Positions 24,982 to 31,444 of a stretch of 64,000 bases of DNA are shown here, in pieces. The stretch's first letter is position 1; every line of letters begins with the position of its first letter. Position numbers and translations under genes: made by a program. The notes under the pieces are model-generated. The model ran no database searches, had not been told where the DNA came from, and saw only the letters and a list, made by a program, of their open reading frames with translations. Source of the stretch: an uncultured Pelagibacteraceae bacterium (GTDB lineage: Bacteria > Pseudomonadota > Alphaproteobacteria > Pelagibacterales > Pelagibacteraceae); contig CACLVA010000006.1 in assembly GCA_902610315.1 (NCBI GenBank), positions 16,706 to 80,705 of the forward strand. The letters are read 5' to 3'.

Positions 24982-26958
24982 CTAAGAACTTAAATTCGAA
25001 AATAAATTTAGATTTTGATCATCAGATGAATACTTATAAACAATTTTGTCAAATTTAGATGATACTGTCTGAGAATTAAGTGATTTAAGTTTGTCTAGAG
25101 TTTCTTTTCTTTTAATTCTTTCTACTAACCATCTTTTCATCCAAGCCTCAGTTATTGCAAATTCCGAACTACAATGATTAAAGTTTTCAATTTTTTTTAT
25201 CCCGTAAAGAAATTTAATCATGTCTTTTTGTTTTTTGTGAAAAAAAACATAATTTCTTCTTCTTTGATTATGCATCATAATATCATCAGTTTTTAAATTT
25301 AGTATACGTAGTCCAATTATAATTTTTCTTATTTTGTGACTAGGACCTTTACCCGATATACTTTGTTTTTTAAATTTTTTCACTTTTGCAGTTAATTCAT
25401 TAATAAGATCACTAGTATTTTGGCTAATATGATAACTACCAAGTCCTTCGGTCAGACCTGCTTCATACCATATAAGATCAGATTTAAGTTTAGGAAAATC
25501 TTTTTTATAAAGTTTTAATCTATTGTATTGACTGCTTGTAATATCATACAAACTCGAAACAGTTAAAAATAATAATTTTGAGGGCTTTATTAGATCACGT
25601 CCTGCCACTGCAGAAGAAATTATACTTTTTTCTTTTTTATAGTTTTCGTTATATTTTTCGATTACATTTCTAGAGGTAGATAGTAAGGTTACCAATTTAC
25701 CTCCAATTATCTCATTATATGGAGCAATCGCTCCACAAACATTTAGATCAGCTGCTTGAGTACTGTAAATACTTTGCCTCATGTACTCAAGAGCTATGTT
25801 CATCGCTCTTTTTCCATCATTAGTTTGAAGCATTATGGTTATTGCGCGTTTTGGATTTTTTTTTAAATTACACTCATTAAAAATCATTCTAGCAAAAAGT
25901 AATTTAGACAATCTTTTTGATCTTTTTTTTAAATACATTTTTTCCTCAGATCTCGATTTTGAAGTGCTTACCTCAAGTCTAGTTTTGATCTTAATTTTTT
26001 TTTTATAATAAGTTTTTTCCTCCTCTTTTTCCTCAGATCTATATTTTTCTGATAAATTAGTTAAATTTGTGATTATTTTATTATTAGGTTTTTTTATTTG
26101 ATTTTCTTCTAAATTAAAGTCATCGTACCTTGTTTCTTTTAATCCTTTTTCAATAGATTTCAGAAAAGAATTTCCAAGCTCATCTACAGTTAAGTTTTTA
26201 TTTTTAATTTCTTGAACTGCTGATAAATAATTATCCCATTTTAAAAAGTTATTTCTACCTGTGTTGTTAAAAAAAGGATTAACTAATTGAAATATTCCAA
26301 TTACTGGTTTGTTCTTTCTTGCACCATTTCTTACTAAGAAAGGCATCGTCCTAGCATTAGATGTTTGGTAAGGCATAGACCAAGTAAGTCTAAAATACTT
26401 CCATATATCCATCAATCTTATTCCTGAATGTTCACATGTCTCATCAAGGAAGCAGTGTTGTATCTCTGGTTTAATTATTTTCTTTAATTCCTCAATTTTT
26501 TTATCTTCGCTTTTAATAATATTTATTTTTTCAAATAAATTTTTTAATTCTTTTCCATCATCGATTAAAGCATCTATAGATTTTAATTTCGAACCAACCG
26601 GAGGGTTTCTAAGTTTTTTTAAAAAATTTGCATCTTGAAGATTGCTTATATCTGTTTCTGCCGCTTTTTGATTAGACTCTCTTGCTCTTATTTTTGCTTC
26701 ATCAGACTTTATGTACTTTGGTGGAGAAATGTCGAAACCTTTTCTTGTGATTTCGATTGACCAATTCAAATCAACTAAATCTGCTAATAAACTACAAACT
26801 GTTCTAAATTTAAGTGAGTCTGTTGTGGTGCTAGGTTGATCACTTTTAAACCTGAGCTCAGATACCAAATCAAAAGAGGGGTCTTCCTTACTTTCAATAA
26901 CTTTATCTTGAATAAAGTTAAGATCTTCTAATTTGATATCTGGCTCTATAAGAGACAT
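24982..26958 (-). CDS. DruA/DUF4338-like protein, putative defence gene
   Basis: 658 aa, last gene of the three-gene accessory operon. The C-terminal half (about 345-625) matches what I know of the DUF4338 family of the Druantia anti-phage protein DruA: GAIAPYNEIIGGKLVTLL (409-426), SSAVAGR, LTVSSLYDITSSQYNRLKL (465-483), GLTEGLGSYHIS (501-512), a GKGPSHKIRKIIIGLRIL block, and a terminal WMKRWLVERIKRKETL helix. The N-terminal half has a LTWSMPYQTSNARTMPFLVR segment; a Lys/Glu-rich linker covers about 300-345. Family call from memory of motifs, so moderate confidence. No Druantia helicase DruE is nearby. Confidence 0.65.
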   Translation of the reverse strand: MSLIEPDIKLEDLNFIQDKVIESKEDPSFDLVSELRFKSDQPSTTTDSLKFRTVCSLLADLVDLNWSIEITRKGFDISPPKYIKSDEAKIRARESNQKAAETDISNLQDANFLKKLRNPPVGSKLKSIDALIDDGKELKNLFEKINIIKSEDKKIEELKKIIKPEIQHCFLDETCEHSGIRLMDIWKYFRLTWSMPYQTSNARTMPFLVRNGARKNKPVIGIFQLVNPFFNNTGRNNFLKWDNYLSAVQEIKNKNLTVDELGNSFLKSIEKGLKETRYDDFNLEENQIKKPNNKIITNLTNLSEKYRSEEKEEEKTYYKKKIKIKTRLEVSTSKSRSEEKMYLKKRSKRLSKLLFARMIFNECNLKKNPKRAITIMLQTNDGKRAMNIALEYMRQSIYSTQAADLNVCGAIAPYNEIIGGKLVTLLSTSRNVIEKYNENYKKEKSIISSAVAGRDLIKPSKLLFLTVSSLYDITSSQYNRLKLYKKDFPKLKSDLIWYEAGLTEGLGSYHISQNTSDLINELTAKVKKFKKQSISGKGPSHKIRKIIIGLRILNLKTDDIMMHNQRRRNYVFFHKKQKDMIKFLYGIKKIENFNHCSSEFAITEAWMKRWLVERIKRKETLDKLKSLNSQTVSSKFDKIVYKYSSDDQNLNLFSNLSS

Positions 26959-26970
26959 ACAGATAAATAC

Positions 26971-28776
26971 TTAATTTGGTAGTTTATCATCAAGCTCTTT
27001 ATCATCATCTAGATTAAACTTCTCCACAAACGTGTCAGCTGTAACATGAAGATGTCTAGACCACTCAGTCATTTCTGTAAAATACCATCTTTTACCTTCA
27101 TCAGCTGCTCCTAATGAAGACTCACCGATTGCAGATATTAGAAGTTTAAAAGACTCTTTCATAAAATCATTACAACGTGGATTCATCCATATCTTTTTAA
27201 AGAAATTATGATCTTTGTTGATAAAGTATTCTCTAATACCACCAACAGGGTTGCATCTAAAGAAAGGAGCATGTTCACCCGCTTCTTCATAATTGAAGTT
27301 TCTTTTTGATGAAGCATATTGGGGAGTAATTTCTGCTTTAACTTTTTCCCTATCAACATCTTCAGTATTGAGAGCTTTTTTTCTTCTCTCAACTTCAAGG
27401 TCGATTACTTTTTCAAGATTTTTAGCTGCTAGTTCCTCAGTTCTTTGCTTCTTTTTTTCTTGAACAGGATCTGACCCTTCTCTGTTAAGTATTGGATCAG
27501 AGGCATCAATTGCTTGTATTGCAGCATTTGCATCTTCTAGTTTATTTATCTCCTCATTCATAAATGATTTTTGAACATCTTTATATAAATTTGCAGATTC
27601 AGTCATAATTTTAACCCAACCATCTGAGTTTAAAGTTTTAAAGGGTAGGTTAACGTATTGTTTGTTAGTTGAGATGCCAAACGACTCATCCAAAGAAGAT
27701 GGAAAATTTATTTCAATTTTATAATTAACGTCATAAGTTTGAAACACTCTTGACTTTTTAGCTTCACTTGGAATATGCCTCATACAATCAATAAATCTTC
27801 CTTGTCTATAAAAAAGTAGACCATTATGCTCTCTTAAGATTTTTTGTCTTATAGAACTGTTTCTACCTATAGGAGGATTTTGACCATCTTTTGATCCAAA
27901 TTTAGGAGGAAACCTAGACATTCTTACTTCTGCATTAATAGTTTTCTCTTCACCCTCTGATGAAACTTTAAAGGGCCATAGCCAAGTTTCATATTCAATT
28001 GCTTTAACATTACTTGACTCACAACTTTCAACATGTTCACACGCAGTATCTAAAAATAACGGGTCTATTGGTTTCACTAGATTCCCTAGCACAGATATTG
28101 TAAGACCGTCTTTGAGATTTCTCCAATAAGACATAGAAACTCTCCAACCTAGATTATTTCTAATTGCTTCATCAGTTTTCCATGTCATTCGATCACATTT
28201 ATTCCAAACAACTATTGTACCTGTCATATCTTCAGAAAAATTTTCATCTAAACATTCTTGAACAAAATCTGGAAGACTGTTCACTTCTTTTTCTAAGGGA
28301 AGTTGAGTAGTATTTAATTTAATCAACTCATCTATATCTACTGTAAGTGCTCTCCATTTTTGGTCATTTTCATTTTTTGTGAATACAGAAAATGATCTTG
28401 TTTGGCTGATTGAAGATTTAGGTAAACCGTGACCAAAACGCCCGTAACCTCTTCTTCTCAGAGGCGTATTAGCCGATGGTCTATGTGTCCCCCCAATCTT
28501 ACATGCTGTATGTAAAAAATCTTTTGGCATACCTGTGCCATTATCAATAACTGCTAAAGACTCAGGCTGATTTGTTCCTGTTTTATTTTTTGCAGCAATA
28601 AAAATCTTAGTAGCATTTGCCTCGTATGCGTTATCAATTATTTCATACAAAGCATTACCTGTATTTTTATAACCTGAGTTTCTTTCACTTTCATAAAAGT
28701 TTGCTGGATCAATAAATGATCTGTCATCTTTAGTCTTTATAGCTACTTCTGTTTGTGCTTTTAGTTCTGGGTGCAT
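26971..28776 (-). CDS. GHKL-fold ATPase (Hsp90/MutL/MORC-like), putative defence gene
   Basis: 601 aa from MHPELKAQTEV; the frame extends 32 codons upstream, but AAGGAG lies just before this ATG. ATP-binding motifs: N box LYEIIDNAYEANA (about 43-55), G1 VIDNGTGMP (76-84), and G2 RRGYGRFGHGLPKSSIS (108-124), a full GHKL (Bergerat) site. The rest contains WLWPFKVSSEGEE and a charged coiled segment (DPVQEKKKQRTEELAAKNLEKVIDLEVERRKKA), then a C-terminal domain. It has no MutL endonuclease motif that I can see. Starts 16 nt after the upstream gene and ends 12 nt before the DruA-like gene. Confidence 0.75.
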   Translation of the reverse strand: MHPELKAQTEVAIKTKDDRSFIDPANFYESERNSGYKNTGNALYEIIDNAYEANATKIFIAAKNKTGTNQPESLAVIDNGTGMPKDFLHTACKIGGTHRPSANTPLRRRGYGRFGHGLPKSSISQTRSFSVFTKNENDQKWRALTVDIDELIKLNTTQLPLEKEVNSLPDFVQECLDENFSEDMTGTIVVWNKCDRMTWKTDEAIRNNLGWRVSMSYWRNLKDGLTISVLGNLVKPIDPLFLDTACEHVESCESSNVKAIEYETWLWPFKVSSEGEEKTINAEVRMSRFPPKFGSKDGQNPPIGRNSSIRQKILREHNGLLFYRQGRFIDCMRHIPSEAKKSRVFQTYDVNYKIEINFPSSLDESFGISTNKQYVNLPFKTLNSDGWVKIMTESANLYKDVQKSFMNEEINKLEDANAAIQAIDASDPILNREGSDPVQEKKKQRTEELAAKNLEKVIDLEVERRKKALNTEDVDREKVKAEITPQYASSKRNFNYEEAGEHAPFFRCNPVGGIREYFINKDHNFFKKIWMNPRCNDFMKESFKLLISAIGESSLGAADEGKRWYFTEMTEWSRHLHVTADTFVEKFNLDDDKELDDKLPN

Positions 28777-28792
28777 TTTTTTCTCCTTTTGT

Positions 28793-29581
28793 TTATGCTG
28801 CTTTCCAACAGATTTGTTTAGATTTTGGTAATATAATTGAAGACATGTTTGTATTTTTTGCAAACAGATCATAAATGGTAGCAGAGGATTTCTCCTCTGC
28901 TGCTATCACTATATTTTCTGGGTCATGATCTTTTAGTTTCTCTAGACAAGCTTGTTGATCACCTGAAACTACGTTTGATCCTATTTTATACTTGGGAAGG
29001 GCAGAACAACCTTTGTTAGATTGGTATGATTTTTGATTTATCCAATCTGACAAAGAACCATCTGATCTTTTCTGTTTACCGTTTTTAGAGTCTCCACCTA
29101 TGTATTTATCTTCTTCAACATCTTTTTTGTAAGCCTTTATTGTTTGTTCATCAGCTTGAACATAAATACTCATATCCATACCTGATCTAAGAGCTTCAAT
29201 ATAAGATGAAACTGCATTAGCCATTCTTTTGCAGCCTCTGAAGAAGTGGTAAACTTTTGTTTGTATTACCTTAGAAAAAGATTTGATAATACAAGGTAGT
29301 TTATATAGTCCTAATGCTTTAGGATTATATTTGTAGATAGATCTACCAGACTTACTTTTTTCGCAATAATTTTCGTAAGTTTTCGCTTCTAGCAGATAAA
29401 TGATTGCTGAAGACAAGATGTCCTCAGCATCTAGTTGCTTAACACCTTTTTTCATCAAGATATTAAGCCACATGTTTCTTTGATTAGCATATAATTCGCC
29501 AACCATAGTCTTATACTCATTTAGTGTTGCTGGTTTAAGAGTATTTAACTCTGATGCAACATTACACATTACTTTCGCCAT
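28793..29581 (-). CDS. Unknown protein with weak sigma-factor region 2 resemblance, first gene of accessory operon
   Basis: 262 aa. ELYANQRNMWLNILMKKGVKQLDAEDILSSAIIYLLE (about 29-65) resembles an ECF sigma region 2.1-2.2 (DAED-x-x-S/Q), and LPCIIKSFSKVIQTKVYHFFRGCKR (95-119) could be the helix before region 2.4. A stretch near the C-terminus (HDPENIVIAAEEKSS) looks like a start of region 4, but no helix-turn-helix follows, so it would be an incomplete sigma. I do not recognise the family. A strong GGAGG precedes the ATG but is hidden in a hairpin. GHKL and DruA-like genes follow at once. Confidence 0.6.
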   Translation of the reverse strand: MAKVMCNVASELNTLKPATLNEYKTMVGELYANQRNMWLNILMKKGVKQLDAEDILSSAIIYLLEAKTYENYCEKSKSGRSIYKYNPKALGLYKLPCIIKSFSKVIQTKVYHFFRGCKRMANAVSSYIEALRSGMDMSIYVQADEQTIKAYKKDVEEDKYIGGDSKNGKQKRSDGSLSDWINQKSYQSNKGCSALPKYKIGSNVVSGDQQACLEKLKDHDPENIVIAAEEKSSATIYDLFAKNTNMSSIILPKSKQICWKAA

Positions 29582-29582
29582 T

Positions 29583-29616
29583 TTTCCTCCTTGGTTATTG
29601 GCTCAAACCGAGGAAA
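29583..29616 (-). promoter_or_regulatory. Shine-Dalgarno-sequestering hairpin of the accessory operon
   Basis: In the minus-strand mRNA, TTTCCTC pairs perfectly with GAGGAAA, the latter containing most of the GGAGG ribosome site. A second 4-bp helix GGTT/AACC continues across a 3-nt bulge to a 9-nt loop. When folded, the ribosome site is closed, so translation of the operon could be switched by temperature, a protein, or an antisense RNA. Confidence 0.6.
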
Positions 29617-29642
29617 TTTGGCATGTGCAATTCGCATCTTTT

Positions 29643-29685
29643 AGGAACCAGAGGGCTCCTGTTGCGCAAACCACCTGCGGTTTAC
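29643..29685 (-). promoter_or_regulatory. Two further hairpins in the operon 5' leader
   Basis: Hairpin GTAAACC-GCAGGT-GGTTTGC (29666-29685, one T-G pair) and hairpin AGGAGCC-CTCT-GGTTCCT (29643-29660, one G-U pair) precede the ribosome-site hairpin. They make the roughly 110-nt leader densely structured and GC-richer than its surroundings. Confidence 0.5.
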
Positions 29686-29699
29686 TTGTTTATGTTATA

Positions 29700-29714
29700 T
29701 ATATATACCCCGGA
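29700..29714 (-). promoter_or_regulatory. Island promoter element copy 1 (for the three-gene operon)
   Basis: Reads TCCGGGGTATATATA on the minus strand, 119 nt upstream of the 262-aa ORF, and the TA run continues to about 29696. The same 15 nt recur twice near 30.35 kb, each pointing to a gene. TATATA can serve as a -10; TCCGGGG would then sit near -20, an uncommon position. Promoter role inferred from repetition and orientation. Confidence 0.6.
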
Positions 29715-29744
29715 CGAAAAATCAAGGAAAATCAATGCTTATCT

Positions 29745-29768
29745 AACTATTCCAACGTTGGAATAGTT
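29745..29768. repeat. Perfect 24-nt palindrome (operator or terminator)
   Basis: Half-site AACTATTCCAAC followed by its exact complement GTTGGAATAGTT. It lies 6 nt after the stop of the minus-strand 188-aa ORF and 31 nt upstream of promoter copy 1. The minus-strand tail is not T-rich, so a protein-binding operator is as likely as a terminator. The core ACGTTGGA reappears at 30394 at the start of the structured RNA. Confidence 0.7.
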
Positions 29769-29773
29769 TTAAT

Positions 29774-30340
29774 TTATGAGGCTTTTCTTGTATTTACCTC
29801 AAACCAATAGGGATGTGTGTTGATAAAATTTGTTTTTTTACCAAATTTCTTTACCACTAGAAAACAAACAATACACCTTTTACGAGAATTCTTAGAATAT
29901 GTGATTAACTGCTTTTGAACTCTGTTTGGAACTTTTTTGGGGATTTTCCAAACTACCTTTAATTCAAGGATAATATTTTTTAGTTTTTTTGAATAAGGAA
30001 TAAATTCAAAGTCAAATCTAATATGTCTTTTATCTTTTGTATTTATTACAGACCATTTGTTATTATTTACAAAATTAAGCTTAAAATTATTTATTTTTTT
30101 TGTTTTTTGATAATTTACGATTTGTCCTAGTTTACTAAATTCAAAATAACCTCTTTTTATTATTGATTCTAATTGTTTAGAACAATTGATTAATTCCTTA
30201 GATCTTATTTTTTTTGTACTATATTTGAACATCAACTGAGCTTCAGTTATAGAGTCTTTTAAATTTTTCTCTTTAGCAAGTGCAAGGAAAATACCACGCT
30301 GTGCAGCATTTCCTATCTGAGGATATATTATCTTATTCAT
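29774..30340 (-). CDS. Unknown protein, possible PD-(D/E)XK nuclease
   Basis: 188 aa. A candidate nuclease core is RFDFEFIP (Asp 110) followed by NIILELKVVWKI (Glu 126, Lys 128), i.e. D-x15-E-x-K, then VQKQLITYS and a hydrophobic strand CIVCFLVV, as in the PD-(D/E)XK fold. The N-terminal half is helical and unrecognised. The TATATA of promoter copy 2 ends 4 nt before ATG, so the mRNA is probably leaderless. Lys-rich like its neighbours. Nuclease call is inference. Confidence 0.55.
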   Translation of the reverse strand: MNKIIYPQIGNAAQRGIFLALAKEKNLKDSITEAQLMFKYSTKKIRSKELINCSKQLESIIKRGYFEFSKLGQIVNYQKTKKINNFKLNFVNNNKWSVINTKDKRHIRFDFEFIPYSKKLKNIILELKVVWKIPKKVPNRVQKQLITYSKNSRKRCIVCFLVVKKFGKKTNFINTHPYWFEVNTRKAS

Positions 30341-30343
30341 ATT

Positions 30344-30358
30344 TATATATACCCCGGA
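30344..30358 (-). promoter_or_regulatory. Island promoter element copy 2 (for the 188-aa ORF)
   Basis: Minus strand reads TCCGGGGTATATATA and ends 4 nt before the ATG of the 188-aa ORF. It forms an exact inverted pair with copy 3, separated by 17 nt, so two divergent promoters face away from one shared centre. Confidence 0.6.
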
Positions 30359-30375
30359 AATACCAACAAAATATG

Positions 30376-30390
30376 TCCGGGGTATATATA
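30376..30390 (+). promoter_or_regulatory. Island promoter element copy 3 (for structured RNA and small ORFs)
   Basis: Plus strand reads TCCGGGGTATATATA and the TA run continues to 30394, directly at the base of the predicted RNA stem. A -10 in the TA run would start transcription at or just after the first stem base. Confidence 0.6.
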
Positions 30391-30393
30391 TAT

Positions 30394-30523
30394 ACGTTGG
30401 AGCTAATTTAAAGTTCTTTCAACTCAGATGTGAGATATAGCGATATACTCAAAGGTAACCTTTCTCCTAAGCCTCCTTTGTTATCATCTGAATGTCCTTT
30501 CTAGCTTTAGTTAGCTTCAACGT
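30394..30523 (+). ncRNA. Candidate novel structured RNA or riboswitch-like leader
   Basis: Nested helices: P1 ACGTTGGAGCTAA (30394-30406) with TTAGCTTCAACGT (30511-30523), 13 bp with one G-U, extendable by two pairs; P2 TCAGATG (30424-30430) with CATCTGA (30485-30491), 7 bp; P3 30432-30450, GAG/CTC plus TATA/TATA capped by GNRA tetraloop GCGA; P4 AAAGG-TAA-CCTTT (30451-30463). No long ORF fits. It lies between promoter copy 3 and the ORF at 30544. I recognise no known RNA family. Could be a free ncRNA or a cis-leader. Confidence 0.6.
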
Positions 30524-30543
30524 AATTTTAAAAATGGAGTTAT

Positions 30544-30744
30544 ATGAAAAAAAAATATTGTTCAAATCCGATATGTAATAATGAAATTAAAGGAATGGGT
30601 AATAATCCTCAACCTCTTTTAAATTTAAAAGTGACAGATTCTGTGTGTGATAGTTGTAATGAAGAATATGTTATACCCGCAAGGTTAGGCGAACCAGTTT
30701 CTGAATTTTTAAAGTTAATGATTTTAGGTTTCCAGAAAAATTAA
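30544..30744 (+). CDS. Small zinc-ribbon-like protein
   Basis: 66 aa with two Cys pairs: YCSNPICNNEIKG near the N-terminus and DSVCDSCNEEYVIPARLG in the middle, a likely four-Cys zinc site. A GGAG precedes the ATG by 4 nt, supporting translation. It follows the structured RNA within 21 nt and may be its controlled gene. No family recognised. Confidence 0.6.
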   Translation: MKKKYCSNPICNNEIKGMGNNPQPLLNLKVTDSVCDSCNEEYVIPARLGEPVSEFLKLMILGFQKN

Positions 30745-30748
30745 TTTT

Positions 30749-30847
30749 ATGTTTAGTTTTATATGGCAAATTTTAACAAGTATAATTTTAGTAATAATTC
30801 TTGGATTTGGAATATTTTATTTAGGGAGAATATTTTTAGGAGTTTAA
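30749..30847 (+). CDS. Very small single-helix membrane protein (32 aa)
   Basis: Begins MFSFIWQILTS and consists almost wholly of one hydrophobic helix (about residues 5-28, rich in Ile/Leu/Phe) ending GRIFLGV. It starts 4 nt after the zinc-ribbon ORF. Size and composition recall phage or toxin membrane peptides, but function is unknown. Chance ORF not excluded. Confidence 0.4.
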   Translation: MFSFIWQILTSIILVIILGFGIFYLGRIFLGV

Positions 30848-30864
30848 TGAAAAAAAATTTATAT

Positions 30865-30949
30865 GCTCAAATGGCGAAACAGTTAGACGCGACAAGTAAA
30901 ACTTGTTCCACTACGGTGGGTACCAGTGCAAATCTGGTTTTGGGCACCA
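30865..30949 (+). tRNA. Degenerate Leu-type tRNA-like gene with abnormal anticodon loop
   Basis: Acceptor GCTCAAA/TTTGGGC, D stem GCG/CGC in Leu-like context (TGGCGAAA...TAGACGC), long variable arm CCAC-TACG-GTGG, T stem ACCAG/CTGGT, A73 and encoded CCA: a type II tRNA. The anticodon arm is ACAAG-TAAAA-CTTGT, a five-base loop. If the last pair opens, the loop is GTAAAAC with anticodon AAA. T-loop TGCAAAT has G at the usual psi55, and the second G of the D-loop GG pair is T. Possibly a pseudogene, decoy or specialised tRNA. Confidence 0.65.
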
Positions 30950-30963
30950 TAGATGACTATATC

Positions 30964-30994
30964 TTGCAGGAAGAGATAGTTCCTCTTTCTGCAA
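30964..30994 (+). other. Stable hairpin after the tRNA-like gene
   Basis: 12-bp stem TTGCAGGAAGAG / CTCTTTCTGCAA with one G-U pair and a 7-nt loop, followed by a run of A on the plus strand. It is not a normal plus-strand terminator because no T run follows. It may be a processing signal for the tRNA-like RNA. Confidence 0.5.
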
Positions 30995-31007
30995 AAAAAA
31001 ACTATTA

Positions 31008-31175
31008 ATGAAAAAAATTGATAAAATAACCGAGATAAGGATTGAAGAGGTGATTGATCAGGAAAATAATGAGAACTATTATTGGATATATTTTGTTCGA
31101 AATGGCAAAATTGAAATTATAGGTAAATCATCAGAAAAACCTCAATGTTACAGACAGGTTGCAGTTTACCAATGA
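31008..31175 (+). CDS. Small hypothetical protein (55 aa)
   Basis: MKKIDKITEIRIEEVIDQ followed by a beta-hairpin-like NYYWIYFVRNGKIEIIG. It ends with TGA overlapping the next ATG (ATGA), a coupling pattern that supports both ORFs. No domain recognised; it resembles small phage-type proteins in size. Confidence 0.5.
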   Translation: MKKIDKITEIRIEEVIDQENNENYYWIYFVRNGKIEIIGKSSEKPQCYRQVAVYQ

Positions 31176-31444
31176 ATTACTTTTTAAAAGAAAAATTAGA
31201 AGATAGGCTTGAGTATTGTATTGGTTGGAGAAAAGAAACTGAAATATATTTATTATATAAAAACCTTAATGATACTGTAAATTATGAATATTACAAAAAA
31301 AGACCATTATCAAAATTTTTATTGATGATTTTAAATCTCCCCGTAAATATTTTGAGTTTTATTCATTCTTTAAAAATAAGAAGAGATTTGGAAAAAAATT
31401 TAATAGAAATCGAGTACATTCATAATCAATTAAATGAAAAATAA
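31172..31444 (+). CDS. Hypothetical protein (90 aa) with a hydrophobic segment
   Basis: I start at MNYFLKEKLEDRLEY, whose ATG overlaps the preceding stop; an ATG 27 nt upstream in frame is less likely. Charged N-terminus, a hydrophobic stretch FLLMILNLPVNILSFI, then a charged helix IRRDLEKNLIEIEYIHNQ. Possible monotopic membrane protein. Unrecognised. Confidence 0.5.
   Translation: MNYFLKEKLEDRLEYCIGWRKETEIYLLYKNLNDTVNYEYYKKRPLSKFLLMILNLPVNILSFIHSLKIRRDLEKNLIEIEYIHNQLNEK

Noticed and set aside
30394-30523. Retron-type ncRNA (terminal inverted repeats around a folded RNA)
   Set aside because: No reverse transcriptase ORF is present anywhere in the island, so the retron reading lacks its key enzyme.
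30865-30949. tmRNA acceptor piece
   Set aside because: The fold is a full four-arm type II tRNA with D stem and anticodon arm; no tag ORF or tmRNA pseudoknots are visible nearby.
30763-31008. 81-aa plus-strand ORF, and a 53-aa ORF from 30847 in the same frame
   Set aside because: Both run through the tRNA-like gene and the following hairpin; the open frame is explained by RNA structure and AT content, and no domain is seen.
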